Assembly (NCBI RefSeq): GCF_020184175.1
Contig: NC_065531.1
Span: forward strand, 5,291,213 to 5,355,212
From: Aphis gossypii
Lineage: Eukaryota; Arthropoda; Insecta; Hemiptera; Aphididae
DNA: 64,000 bases
Reading direction: 5' to 3'
Shown: positions 27,681 through 41,299 of the stretch, piece after piece
How the letters are laid out: each line of letters begins with the position of its first letter
Numbering within the stretch: the stretch's first letter is position 1
The notes under the pieces: model-generated
The model's database searches: none
What the model saw: only the letters and a program-made list of their open reading frames with translations
What the model was told of the DNA's origin: nothing
Made by a program: the position numbers and the translations under genes

Positions 27681-30600
27681 ATAATTTTATTTTAAAATTT
27701 TTAATAACATGTCTATAAAAGAAAGCTATCAAGTGGAGGGATATATCATCAAACCTATAGTAAAAAATATATTCAACAACTTAACATTGTTCATCTAATC
27801 TGATTGAAAATTATCATGATTTACAAAAAAATAACTCATTTATAAGTTATAATAATTATAACTAGGTTTCTAGTGTACTAATGATATTATATTTATAATA
27901 TTATAATACACCGAATAATTTTTGTATTTTGTATAAACGAAATATTTATACATATTGTTTATAGTATATAATCACAAAATATTATATCATTATTTATTAT
28001 CATTTACGTGTTAAGCTGTATATTTAATTCCGTTTTTGATTTGATGGGCTTTTAAGTCAAAATACGTTTTTTTTTACTAATAAAGTCTATAGATTACATA
28101 AGAAAATAGCATACTTGGTGTACATCGATATAATTAAATGGCAAGTCTCGCATATATTTTTATGGAATAAAACAATGATCAATTTCCTTGAAGTTGTTCC
28201 CCAAATATTGTCTTATCAATTCAAAAAATATGTCAATGTATTGCAAATTATTACAAATCAGTATTTAGAATTTGCGAATAAGTCATTAAAATATATTGAG
28301 CTAAGATCATTACAGATGCTAACTTTACACAGTCGCCACCCTTCCCAACTTTGTACGATCGATTCTAATTATTTAAACATTGTCATATTTTTAATCAATT
28401 AAACATACGATGGGGAAAGGCGACATCACAGTCACCGAAAATCGGTGTACTTAAATCAAAATACCTATAATACATAGAAAGTTTTTAATACTATAATATA
28501 CATATTATTAAATAATATGTTCGATAAATCTAAATATCGACAATAACAGCGAACAATAAAGTTGCAGGTGTTTCAAAAACTACGTTTTTTATTTAACTTG
28601 TATATTTTTTCGTAAATTTTTTTGGTGTCACCTAAATAAATTATCATATTATTATGGGGGTTTCGAATTCACGGTACAAAGGTATCGAAAATGACGAATA
28701 AGAAACGTCGTCGCTCTGGCCGGAATAGTATTTTTCGTATACCCCGCAGAGAAATCAATACTTCGTTTGCGTTTATATAAATATATGACGCGTATTAAGT
28801 ATAATGTATTTATTTTTCACATTGCTTTAATGGTGAATAAATATTTACACTTCATAAAAGCCACCAGTAGTATATTTTTTCTAATTTAAATAATCCAATT
28901 ATAAACACTAAGGTACATATGAATTATGATTATAATATTTTACGAATATATAATGTCATAGTTTATAGTTATGGACCTACTTAGTAAATGAATAACCGTT
29001 TTGAAAGATTAGTGTACCACAAAGACAATTTAGTCCAAGAATATGTAGAATAATCTACATGATGCCAACAAGTTAGTAACAAAAATCAACAGGAATAGAA
29101 GGTTAGTAAGTATATCGTTGTTAGTTAAAACAGTATGACTTTTTTCAAAGATGTTTTTTAAACTTTTCTGAAAACGCGTCGCAATGACAACAATAATCGA
29201 AGTATAACGACTAATAAAAATAATAATCAAATCGCTCATCCGAACGATGGGCATAACGTTATTTTACAAGTTTGAAACGGAGCGCAATATACGTAGTCAT
29301 AATGAATGAAAGGAACAGATGGAGCAATTATAAATTATAATCATAACAACACAATATTGTCTCTATTATACACGCATTTCTGTATACGGTCGTCACTAGC
29401 GGAAGTCGTAATCTTGCAAAGTCATATAATATACTCACTCGTCGTGTCGGACAAAACATTTCCGGTAATGTTGAAAATAAATGCGTAAAATCGATAGTGA
29501 AAAATGTCTCATATTATTATGTATGTAGGTACTAATATTAACTCGCACTTGCTCATTCATGGTCAGCAAACCGGAAGTCTTTCTAAGACGATATGTAGAT
29601 AATAATATGTTTCCGGATGATAACGAAAACGGTTTACGAAGCACAGATCACAAATTCACTGAAAAACAATTTACTAATTTTTATACCATTTCTCGAGTGC
29701 ACTCGGAAGTCGAAGTATTAAAATCACATAACTTCTAACTTTACAATTTGTTAAATGATTTTATGCTAAACCATTGTGAAGTTCCCCCACTTTACTTTGT
29801 AACTTAACATTATAAAACTATTTTCCATCTCAACACTGGCAATACAACCTTAATCTCCTTAGGAAACGCATATAATCTCTTTCTTCCGTTTCCGTTTTAG
29901 CCACACATTACATTTGTTTAATTTCCTTATATTTTCGTTAAATGCTTAACCCTAGCATTGTACGCTCAGCTATGACAACCACGAATCAATCACAAACTTA
30001 AACCGTCACTTTTTTAACTCTCAAAATTGACACTGTGATTTGACTTTTGTCCTTTTATAAATATACCTACTAACATCCCCTTCAACATAGGATACATTTT
30101 TTTCACTCGATAAAGATATTATATTCCTTATTTTATATTTTTCAACTAAACAAGATTAATCATATTTTTATTTTTCAAATAATAATAACTATTCAATTTA
30201 ACAATCAGACATAGTTTTAAACAAATATTATGTATATATATTATATATTATATTATTATATCGGATTACAGTTATTAAATTAGGCATTGTATTAAAATTG
30301 CAATTTTTATATATTTTTAACTACAAAATTATTTTCAAATGATTTTAACAAATTATGTTACATCAAACACTTATAAAACCATTTTAAGATTTGATATTTT
30401 AATTTTTTAAATCATGGACATGATTTAATTCTGATTTTTGGAAATCAGGTTGGAAATCAGCCAAATTAAGTATACATCGAGATAAATTGTTTATCCAATA
30501 TAATTATTTGAAGTTTCTTTAGTTTAAAAGTAAATGGTTAGAAAAAAGTTGAAGTTTTTTATTTTATTCTTAAATGATATGATAATTGTTTATAATTTTA

Positions 30601-32929
30601 AAATCAAGATAATTCGTCAGTTATGATCTATCCCCTTTTTGATATCTTCTACAACTTTTATAAAAATCCAAAAATAAGAAAACACAATTTTTAAATGATT
30701 ATGTTGCATTAAATTATACAAATTAGTAATTTATAATATGATATATATTTCAGTTGTATTATACGTATAAGTCTACGTATAAGACTTTATTATGGGTATT
30801 TATTATTTTACTTATATTTGTTCCATTTTATAATATTTTCCTAATTTATAAATCATCTTATTATTTTATATATTAAATAATTTTAATTTAATGACATTTT
30901 GACCAATTGATTCCGAAACACTGGTTTTATTTCTATAATTGAAGAAAATTTATTTTCACTTAAAAGATTATAACATAAGTTACATAAGTTTATAAGTTAT
31001 TAACTGGTGTTTCATTTCATATTTTTAAGATCAAATATTAATACATTTTTATTAAATAAAACATATATTTTATAATTTTTATAATAATACTATAGGTACT
31101 TTATAAGTATTCACAATTTCGCCATACCAGTTGTTCTTGTCCATTGGCACTAAATAAAATAATTGGCGTATTGCATTGACTGGCTTCGTCAGCAAAAAAA
31201 CTCCGAAAATTCCGTTAGTCATTTGAATTTCTGTCTAGCTTAGCGGAGGGTCACATTATGATATATTAATTATTGTGTCTGTAAGTCTCATGATAATGTT
31301 ATTTCAACGATCATTGTGGTTTAGATCGAGTAACGTACCAGTGGTAACATTTTAACTCCTCCCTAAGACAATTCCACCATCGTATTGCCTTAATGGAAAA
31401 AATTGCTATTTGGAGTAAAAATATATTATTACATCCGGAAAAAACACATTAATAATAATAATACATTATATAATAATATATTACATAGGTTATGTGGTCG
31501 ATTCGTGGAAGATCTTCCATTACATCGTAATATATGTGTATGAATTATATAGATATATGGTATCATGTCATAATAAAATGTCACCTCATCGTCTAAGTGG
31601 TAATTGACTCTTCATGTCTAAACTCTATGACATAATCTTGCTTCACTCCATGGAATTCACAATAAACAGTGATTATAGAATGTTAAAATGTGTGTACACG
31701 AAATTTATCAACTTAAACTTATGTTGCGGATTTTGGGAAAAAATTCAAGTCTGAAAACATCACAACAAAGGACCCAATAAAATAATTTTTCGTTGGGGGA
31801 CAACATTTTTTGTAATCATCTTAGTTATGATTTAATTAACAAATAACTACAAATCATTTACATACCTCTAATATCTATAAAATCTTACATCAATGTTGTA
31901 CCTTAATAAATAGTTGTATTTTAAGTGAAATATAGATAGAAAGAGAATTTTTATAAAACAATACGGAAGGATAAAATATATTAATACTAATAGGTGGTAA
32001 ATATTATCTTTGCTGTGTTTAGAGTAAATTATATCATGTAGTTTGAAATATTTATAATAATTGTAGATGATTTAGGCATTTAAAATTATTTTTAATACAT
32101 GTGTATACATTATCTATATTCAAGTAAATATTTGAGATGACGTATTTTTGTTATTATCCCAGTCAATACACGCCCTCCACAATGACACATTTTTCATATA
32201 ATTATTAAATCGAATCATATTCCATTCTGCTTTTGATTTAAAAAAAAAAATAATGTGAGGATCCAAGTCTTACGTGTCCGAATTTCCGAATTTGTACTGT
32301 TAAATCCACTGTGGGAAGCTGACCGTTCGTTGTGTACAAGAAAGGTTACAGGCGTGAAGTCGACAAATATATATATTTTTAATAATCCCCGGAGGTGTTA
32401 TTTTTTGGTATATAATTTTAGATTCATCAAACGACGTGTTTCTATCGGATTTTCGAGATGTTTCGATTTAGCGAATTGACATAACCCAATTCTAAAGATG
32501 AATTCAGCTTGTCCAAAACAAATATTTTCACTTTGCGCATTGAATGTGATTAGTAAATCGTTTGGGAGTATACACTGCATACATATTATAATCTGATTTA
32601 ACGATAACGTACTTTGTCCGTATTTAAGTACTAGGTCTTAAAATCTATCAAAAATACTCTTAAATATTATCAATAATGCCATTTCAACACAATAATGCCT
32701 TTAAAAAAGATATTTTTTTTTATTGACATGCAACTACACAACGTTAGGAAATGGACAACAATCAGAATTTTTAGCACTTCTTTATTTTATATAAACTAAA
32801 AATGAATATACTCATAAACGAACTAGTTAGTAGTTTTTTAATTGAAATCTGAGTCCTAATCATATCATTATATAGAACATAATAGTATTATATTATAACG
32901 CATTGGCTTGTCTACTGCTTAGCAAAAAC
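27681..32929. other. Non-coding, mostly AT-rich
   Basis: Slightly GC-elevated stretches lie at 28640-28790 and 29150-29720, without recognisable exons. The remainder is AT-rich. Open frames under 100 codons lack ATG starts or protein-like composition. Confidence 0.45.
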
Positions 32930-33620
32930 ATCCGCAGACAACTATAACAACGCCGCCATCGCCGCAAAATCAATAAACATGCGACACACTACAACGGAAA
33001 TTTCAATTTTTTTTCCATACCCATAAAAACGGTTTCAGGAAGTATATGTATATTGTACACAAATATTTTCGAGTTTACGTTTATCGTCGGTTATTTTATT
33101 TATTTATTTATTTTGTTTTTTTGTCGAGACCGTACGACGTGGAATTAAAACAAATAATAATAAATAATAACAATGTCCGTTTGGCAAAACCCTATTACAG
33201 AAATCGCATTATTTCACCCGGTGCACTCGGTATAGCGTGGTTTTTCTCATTTTTACTCCAATTAGATTATTTATCAGCGAACATACGACAATATTAATAA
33301 CACAACACACGTATTTTGGAACGAGTACAAGTATTACAGTGATACCATTCCGACGAACGAATAACGTTTAATTTAAGACGCCGTTCTGGCGTTGATCTCA
33401 TAGGTACACGGTCGTAAACTTCGCAAGAAAAAAAGAAAAACAATCGACAAAATCGATATTAAAACAACAACGACGACGTAACTTTCAAAGCACAAAAATT
33501 TAGAACGCGAAATATTACCGTCACCACTCACCGCAATAGTAGGGTTGTGAATCGTATCTGGAGGGCGAATTGAAACCGAGATATATACGTGTATTGTGAG
33601 TGATTTTATTTGTCCCCAAG
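32930..33620. other. GC/CpG-elevated island
   Basis: Patches such as AACGCCGCCATCGCCGC (32949) and GACGCCGTTCTGGCG (33378) stand out against AT-rich flanks. No splice-bounded open frame with protein-like sequence was found. A regulatory element is possible. Confidence 0.28.
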
Positions 33621-36399
33621 TGTTATTAAGTTTTCCGTTTTAGTACGATCATTCCTAGAAGTAAAACAGATTTCAAAACGTTATCATCTGAAAAAAAGAA
33701 TTACATAATATCTTTATATCAATATAGATATACTTCCATGTATAAAACATGTACATAATATAAATATGTCGTTCGCCTTTCATTTTATTCAATTGCATAT
33801 TATTTTTCACTTTCAAAATTCTATTTCGACAAAATATTATGTTTTAGATACCTGGACGTGAAATATCTTAGTTTTACATATTATTATTTTTCGTCGCGAT
33901 GTACCATTGTGTAGTTTAAATTGAAAATTATATTTAATCGTTTACGTCGATGATATATTGTCACAACGCAAATATTCGTTCAGGCAACGCAATTATTTTT
34001 GAAAACAAACTGCCTAAGCGTTACTTCCGACTTATGTTTATTTAACGATAGCTAAAGCACCAAAAGAAACCATTAGACGTTTTTCGTGACGACTCTAAAA
34101 TTAATATTCTATTTCTTTGTATAATTAAAACTGAAGTATTTAGTATATCTTGGAAATCGTTGTGATTCATCCCACGAATAAGAGGCTTTCGTATGGAATA
34201 ATATATCTTTATAAGTACAGCATATTCAACGGAGCCTCGTACGTTCAATGAAATTGTTTCACGTAACTAAATACACGTAATATTATATTATTATTATTAT
34301 TATGTAATAAATGCCAAACTATAATATAAAATTCACCTATATATATAATGGGTAGAAGGTAGTACTATATCATCGTATTGCGATGGTTATATTATATTAC
34401 TAAATATTATTAATATAATAATTATTGTCGGACGGAGAAAAGCGATTGCATAACTGTTAATAACAATCGATTACAATATTATATAAGTTATATATTACAC
34501 AGTACACGATCAGACAAAGTGTTGAAAGTTTATATTGTTCTGCACAGTGGAAGTACACATCTTAACTTTGAAAACAATTGAGCGCGATTCGATAGAAACC
34601 GACGGATTACATTTTGTACCACGCCGCGCTCCGAAACGAAATAATTATGATAGCTCTGGTAGGTATATTATTATAACAACACCTATATTGTGTGAATTCT
34701 CCTGGACCTATGATATTTTACTCACTCAACATTTCGTTTTATTTCGATTTTTTTTGTGGTTTCCAAATGGTTCACCACTAGCTCTACGAGATACTCGGAA
34801 CATTTTATTATTAAAAGTCGAAAAAAAGACAATTTCTAATCTTGTTGAAAGAGAGTGGTGGTGGCCATACAATAAAAGCCAAATGAAGAAATAAAATCAA
34901 ACTTTATTTAGGTCTTCTTAAACTTTGATTTTTAAATTAGATAACTTAAATTAGCAGCGGAAAAATATATATAATGATATTAAGAACTTTGTGATATATA
35001 ATTTTCTTCATTAAAATTTAAAAATTCTCTGAAAATGAACTTATAAAAATCGAAGGACAATTTTAATAGTATGAAATTTTTATATTTAAAATAAAAAATT
35101 ATCCAGATCTGTCTATAATATGAGGTGTGAGAAATGTTCTTGTGTGGCAAGAAGGTTTTGTATCGAAAACCTGTCGGCTCCGACACTCCTAATCATCATT
35201 AAACCACCGAATTGTGGATTTTTTTGATTTGAAATGAATTATACTATTGGGTTTTAACACTTTTAACTCTTGAAAATTGTAGTATTTTTGTTAATGGTGA
35301 CCGTTAGTGTATGCAGGTGCTCTCACCAAATGGAGACGTCTTTTCGTACTGTCAAACCCGATGAAAACGTAATAGCAAATATACGATGGATATTATAAAG
35401 GTTGGGTTCAAAAGAGAGATAAAAAAAAGAATTTTATAATATGGTACCATCCCATGTATAGGTTATGAACATATATCCCACGTACCTCACAAAGGTGTGC
35501 CTTCTATGCACCACGTGTGAGCTTGATGCTGAAATAATATCTTTTATTTTTCCGGACAAAATGTATAAACAAGTAAGAAAATCCCACTTGGACGGAAATA
35601 TATATAAATATTTAGAAAAGTGGTGAAACGGATTTTGACTCTGGACAATTTATTATTGTCTCGTAACTGAAAAAAGGAAGTTTCTGCTGGTGAGAGACGA
35701 GAGATGAGTAGATATTTTTATCAGACATTATTATCTAATAAATAATGATAAAATATAATATTTCTTTTACGTTTGTATGTGTGTTAACCAGAATTCACAA
35801 ATCGTGGTTTATCTAATAAAATTAAAAGTATTGATTATTCCATTTTTCAATAAATAATATACAATAGTAAAAAATATATTATTAAAAAATATGAGAATAT
35901 GATTTAATTTTACAGTAATAAAAGTAGACGAATATCGAAACAAAAATATTTGTTTTTATATCTTAATAATCTAAAAATATTTTTACATGCTTCACCTATA
36001 ATGCAATATTATATATTAAGTAAATATGGAAATGTAAGCGGAAAAATATATTCCGTTGAAAAACAACCATGATTTTTTATCATTAAAATGTTGGTAGTGT
36101 ATTGGGACCTCTGCGGTAAGGACAGAGATAAATAAGTGTAAAGGAAATGTATATGAACTACTTCCTTATAAAGTAAACTTCGGTTTCTTGAAGTCTCAGG
36201 GGAACAAAAAAAAAAAAAATTGACGTATTGAAACTACGATGTACAGAAGTTCAAAATAGTGAGGTTCTATAATACTGTAGCGTGAGTTGAAAATAAATAA
36301 ATTTGCACCGTTACAGCATTATATAATTACTGTACCATAATGAACTATATTAGTATTTACTAGAAGATACGGATAAACAACTAAAAGAGATGAACGTAG
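33621..36399. other. Non-coding; one unexplained 119-codon open frame
   Basis: The plus-strand frame at 34535-34894 is the least AT-biased open frame here and contains no motif I recognise. It is probably chance or the remains of a mobile element. The rest holds (ATT)n near 34283 and AT-rich sequence. Confidence 0.4.
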
Positions 36400-38780
36400 G
36401 TATTTCCATATTTAGCTGTGTTTGATTGCAGTGACCATTACTCAGTACTCACGCATACGCCTATTTTCCGTCATTATTAAATATTTATTCAGAATCATTC
36501 GCATACCTAATACGGAGCACAGCTTTTTATTGTGTCCGTCAATATTTTCATGTCTCTTTTACTGTTCTCTTTCTCTCACTCTCTCTTTTTCTCTCTCTGT
36601 GCAACTGACTACTATCTCTGGCCGAATATTTTTCTCGCTTCGTATCGAGGGAAAACGTTCCATCATATACACACTCGTTCGCCTGCCGCCGGAGGGTTTC
36701 AAAAGGAAAAATTCATATGAAAAATGTATCGAAAACGACTGGTTGGGAACTTTTTTCCTTAACTTCATTTTTTCCTTCTTTTTTATTTTTTTTGTCCTTA
36801 ATATCGAGTAATAGGCATTGCACAGCTTGTGATATATATATTATACAAGCAAAATAATACTAGAAAAAATACAGCGAAACACCAAAAAATAACTGCAGAA
36901 CTAGCATCGGTGTATAATACCAATATATACAATATATTATTATTGTTATGCGGAATAAATGAGGGGATTTTTATTCTTTCGATGCAAAGAACTCACTTTT
37001 TTTATCTATTTACAATTATCATATTCAATATTATTAAAGACTTAATTTGTTTTCATATGATTTAAAGAATTATCAACTTACCACATATTGTATTTAACTA
37101 TTTGAATTTTACTATTGATTTTTTTTTTATCGTCGTGCAGTATTAATATTTTTTTTTAACTGTAAATCTAATTTTATATTTTACATACTAAAGTTATGTT
37201 TGTTTTTTTTTTTTTTAAGAAAAATAATACGTAAATGGTTCCATAAATATGGAACATTAAAAGCTTGTAGTTTATTATTTATAAGTATTAGATCAAGACG
37301 AGCTGAGTACTGAAACATCAAAAACTCTTAGTCAAACTTACTTACTTATCTAATCGTATTAAAGTATTATATTTTATTTATGTTTATAAATAATATAGGA
37401 GATTTGGATTTTAATACAATATTACTTTTTACATAAAAGTATTCTGAATAAGCTGGTATATAATTAAAAATAAATGCTGCACGTGAAAACTAAAGAATCT
37501 AAAGAACCGTTGTGGTAAAAACTATCAAAACATTTAGTAAATTTAAACGATTATTCGTATAAGAAAAATACTCAATTTTATTGATAAAACGAGGGTTTCG
37601 TGTTAAAAAATCCTTGTATACTACTTATCTCTCTCTCTCTCTGTCTAACACTCTATCTCTTTCTCTCTGGGTGCGACTGAAATTTGCTTCCGGCGGTCGT
37701 TTTCATGGATAATTTAATAATATTTTCACGCGACCTATCGCCCCATTCTATCCGTCTCTCTGTTCGTCTATCTATCTCTATCATGTGCGCGGCGGTTATC
37801 GTACACGACCACACTGCAACACGACAAAACAGTTTTTGCCGGCGATCGATAGTCTTCCGAAAGCTGCTGTTCTCGCAACTACGTCCGTTTATTTCTCCTT
37901 CCTCTACCCCTGGCCGGACCAAATGATGTGCGTGCGTGTGATATCTCCGCAACTGTCCCTGCCGATTTTCACACGCGTTATATCATGTCGGTTCCACGCA
38001 CGGTTATATCCTTCGAAATAATAATATAATGTATTATGAACATAGTCGCGGTTATCGGGAGGTCAGCGATGACGGTTTAGACGAGATAAACTTTATGAGT
38101 AGTGTTCGGAAATCAACGATCAACCTCGGGACCCAAAACCTAGCTCTTTTGCCGGAAAACTAGCATAAATTATGCACTACTATCATCGTAATCGTAGTCG
38201 TCGATGGACATAGACGCGAGCGATGAAATATATGGTAACCCGGTATAGGTATACCCGCGGCACACTCACTCGATCGGACGTGCACAACCGTCGATATCGT
38301 TGTTGGCGGCAGTTGTAGATTATTATATTGTATATTATTGTACGGTGTCGACGGAACGTTACGATATAGTGTACCGGACGTCATAGTTGTTTGCAAAATA
38401 TATTATTATTACTGCTGTTGTTTCGAACGTCATGTATTTTCGATTCCCCGTTGTCCGCCCTAATGGAATTCTGTTTACTGAGCGCGTTTTCTAGTACTGC
38501 GTCTACAGTGTAATATTATGTGTTATTATGGTGTACAATAATACTACGGTATCGAGATATTATGTACATTGATAGACGAGGAACGTTAAATAATAATAAT
38601 ATTAATGTCGTTTGCACCATTTGGATTTATCGCGACAACTCTGCGATTTATGGTCGTCGTTTTCGCCGAAATATTTGAGTTCTAACTGTCGGTGCATGCT
38701 ACATACAGAAGCTGTCATAAATCTTTCAGAAATTCACTGACTGCGTTTCAATAGTAAAAACGTGGCATTATAGTTTATGG
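36400..38780. other. Largest GC/CpG-elevated island of the non-genic half, with CT-rich microsatellites
   Basis: Pyrimidine-rich simple repeats lie at about 36560-36600 and 37628-37675. Between 37680 and 38780 the sequence has many CpG dinucleotides, with overlapping open frames of about 80-100 codons on both strands that lack recognisable motifs. A middle section (36780-37600) is AT-rich. It lies about 6-8 kb beyond the 3' end of the K2P gene. A promoter or enhancer of an unannotated transcript is the most economical idea, but nothing here proves it. Confidence 0.35.
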
Positions 38781-38840
38781 TCCGAGTTTTCGGTGTGCGT
38801 ATGTGATTTTATGAAAACCCGAAAATTGCGTATCTTGTAC

Positions 38841-39344
38841 TAGAGTTGGGAGCTAGCTCTGTAAATTTACCTGGTAAATTTTTCCAGTAAGATTAATTTA
38901 CGTAAATTCTATCGATATTTTTTTTACCGTTTTAATATTGAGTGACCACTTATTTCAATTTTTTGCATGTGCATAACAAAGTATAGTGACTTCCGTGTCC
39001 TCTAAGTTGAACTTGATATTTTAAGTGACGATAAATCACTTTTTAAATCTGACTAGTAAAATTATATTTTATTTGCTGTATGTATGTCTCAATTCTCAAT
39101 ATCTGTAAGAATAACAATCAATATAATTATATTAATTATAGTAAACAATAATTATAGGCTGGTTATTATTTTCAAAGCTTAAACAATTTCAAATTAGTTA
39201 TAAATATATTTGTAGCAAAAGGTGGTGTATTGGTTAGTTAAGTTATAAAAATATAATTTAAGAAAGTATTAAGTTTACTAAACAAAAACATTACGTGATA
39301 TTAAAAAATTTACATACAATTTACTGGAAGAATTCCCATCTCTA
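38841..39344. mobile_element. Probable hAT-like MITE
   Basis: The ends TAGAGTTGGGA (38841) and TCCCATCTCTA (ending 39344) are inverted repeats with one mismatch and resemble hAT termini. The arms contain GTAAATTTACC and TTCCAGTAA motifs, and the right arm carries matching TTTAC and TTACTGGAA in reverse. The 8 bp flanks (TCTTGTAC and ATCTCTTC) do not match, so the target-site duplication has decayed or the boundaries are slightly off. No coding capacity was seen. Confidence 0.55.
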
Positions 39345-39414
39345 ATCTCTTCACTGCACACTAGCTGATCAGTGTCGGATAGTCTCGGAAATTAGTTATT
39401 ATTATTAATTTAAT

Positions 39415-39760
39415 AGGTGATTTATCAAAAATGCTCAACCCTACCACTATTTATTCTTCAGTAATGCAGTAAATCAAAATCTGATTTTTTAAATTTTTAA
39501 ACATACTTAAAAACCATATTTTAAATTATTAAGATTCTTTTACTATTTATAAAGGGTGCGCTAAGATACGAAATTCTATTTTTTAAATGAAACTCGATTT
39601 TTATTGTAAATTTTTCAGTGGAATATTTTTATAAATTTAATTAAATTAAAAAATAAATAAAAATAAAAATAATTTGAAAGAGTAGTTTCTAAGTTATTTA
39701 ATTTTATATTCTAAAGATAATATATAGGTCACGATTATGTTTTGGAAGATACAGCCGATA
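39415..39760 (+). repeat. Interspersed repeat copy 1 (GGTGATTTATCAAAAATGCTCA)
   Basis: The left edge, AGGTGATTTATCAAAAATGC followed by TCA, closely matches the left edge of a second copy at about 40971, and both continue with ATTTATTCTT- or TTTTATTCTT-like sequence and a TGCA/ATGCA motif. The right limit is uncertain. No coding content was seen. Confidence 0.45.
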
Positions 39761-40935
39761 TAGGAGAGACTCATATCCATATTTTTTATTCACAAAATAC
39801 CTTACAGTAAAATGAAGAGTTCTTATTTTGAAAAAAAAAAGTTTTCATCTTCACAGATACTCCCTAGATAGTAAATTAAATTCAAGAATTTTAAAGTATA
39901 TCAATCTCTGTTTTTGAGTATCATTTCATTTAAAATTTCTGAAAATGAAAAAAAAAATTTAATTAATTAAATATTTTTTTTAAAAAGTAGGGGTTAGAAG
40001 AATGCTTTGTAAATAATTCTGAACAATTTTTTAACCACTTGTTGTACATGTATAATTGTTATACTTATAGGTAGTAACAATGAAACTCCGATTACAGTTT
40101 TTCCGAGAATACGGATATCCGTTTCCGAAGTTCCTAAAACCGAATTGTACCATCATTATTATTAATTTGATTACTATTGTGTGTTATCACTCATCAAAGA
40201 GGTCTTTTTTCTGGAGGTGGCAACGAGTGATCAAGTAAATCAATACGAGTATATATATTATATATATACCTATTCTAAACTCTAAACGGTGGAGGTAATG
40301 GAACTACCAAAGGTCTACGATATTGCCCTTTGACGGTATAGAGCACAAAAATCGGTAATGTCTATTGTAAACTTTGTAGCTTGTGACTAATAATATTGCA
40401 ACAATGTAATATTATTTGCAGTGGTGTTAACACATAATAATATTGTTTTAAATGAGTATTATTACATATTATAATGACTGATACACGAATTCCGGGGAAT
40501 TTTAACTTTATTTTTTAACAACAATTTAGAGCTGTGCAAACAAATCAAATACACATACATTTACTCGCGTAGATTTGGCTCGAAATGATGCGGGCTGCCG
40601 ACTACAGCGTTTTTAATGAACCGTTCGATTGACGTTTGATTAGAAAAAAAAATAATATGTCCGTTACTTTATACAGTGAATTGCTGCTGGATTCACGAGG
40701 GAATAACGTGGAAACGATAAACATGACTACCTGTGTGTTACTGTTCATAGTAATAGGTACACACTATACACAGACGCGCATTTATACTCCCACGTAGGGT
40801 TTGCAGGAAGCAAGGATTTAAAACGGAAACACGTTTCTCACGACTTGACGACACGGCAATATTATTACAGTTAATCTATTACTTAATAGAAAATAAGATT
40901 GGATCAAATGACGTCATCATGTACCATGCTATGAT

Positions 40936-40950
40936 AACCTAACCTAACCC
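40936..40950. repeat. Short TTAGG-like (CCTAA) telomere-type repeat
   Basis: AACCTAACCTAACCC reads as just over two units of the insect telomeric repeat (TTAGG on the other strand). It is far too short to be a telomere. It sits about 20 bases before the repeat copy at 40971. Confidence 0.35.
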
Positions 40951-40970
40951 ATTTAAACGAAATAAAATGC

Positions 40971-41290
40971 AGGGTGATTCACCAAACATGCTCACTGCTA
41001 TTTTATTCTTTACTATGCATTATTTATTCAAGTTGTGATTAGTGGAATTATTAAGTAAATTTGTTTAATTAATTAAAAAATAAAATATTATTTTAAGTTA
41101 TTCAACACGGTATGTGCGTTAGAATATGATATTAAACTCGAAAAGCATGATTAAGGAAATTATCAATTCGTAACCCCTCTGAACGTTAATATTTTACTTA
41201 AAATTACGATAATAAATCACCATTCCAGTTATTTTATCTAAGTACGCGAAAAGAGACATCAAGTGTACAAGTTGAAGTCATTTTTTTAAT
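40971..41290 (+). repeat. Interspersed repeat copy 2 (GGGTGATTCACCAAACATGCTCA)
   Basis: This is the partner of the copy at 39415, in the same orientation about 1.55 kb away. The CAGGGTGATTCACCAAACAT left edge is intact-looking and probably a transposon terminus. The right boundary was not determined, although AATAAATCACCATTCC near 41210-41225 contains an inverted partial match (ATCACC) to the left end. Confidence 0.42.
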
Positions 41291-41299
41291 TGAGAAATG

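Noticed and set aside
34535..34894. 119-codon plus-strand open frame
   Set aside because: It is the least biased non-K2P frame, but no motif or splice context was recognised; kept only as a note.
40936..40950. Telomeric repeat
   Set aside because: Only about two and a half TTAGG-like units are present; far too short to mean a telomere or a fusion point.
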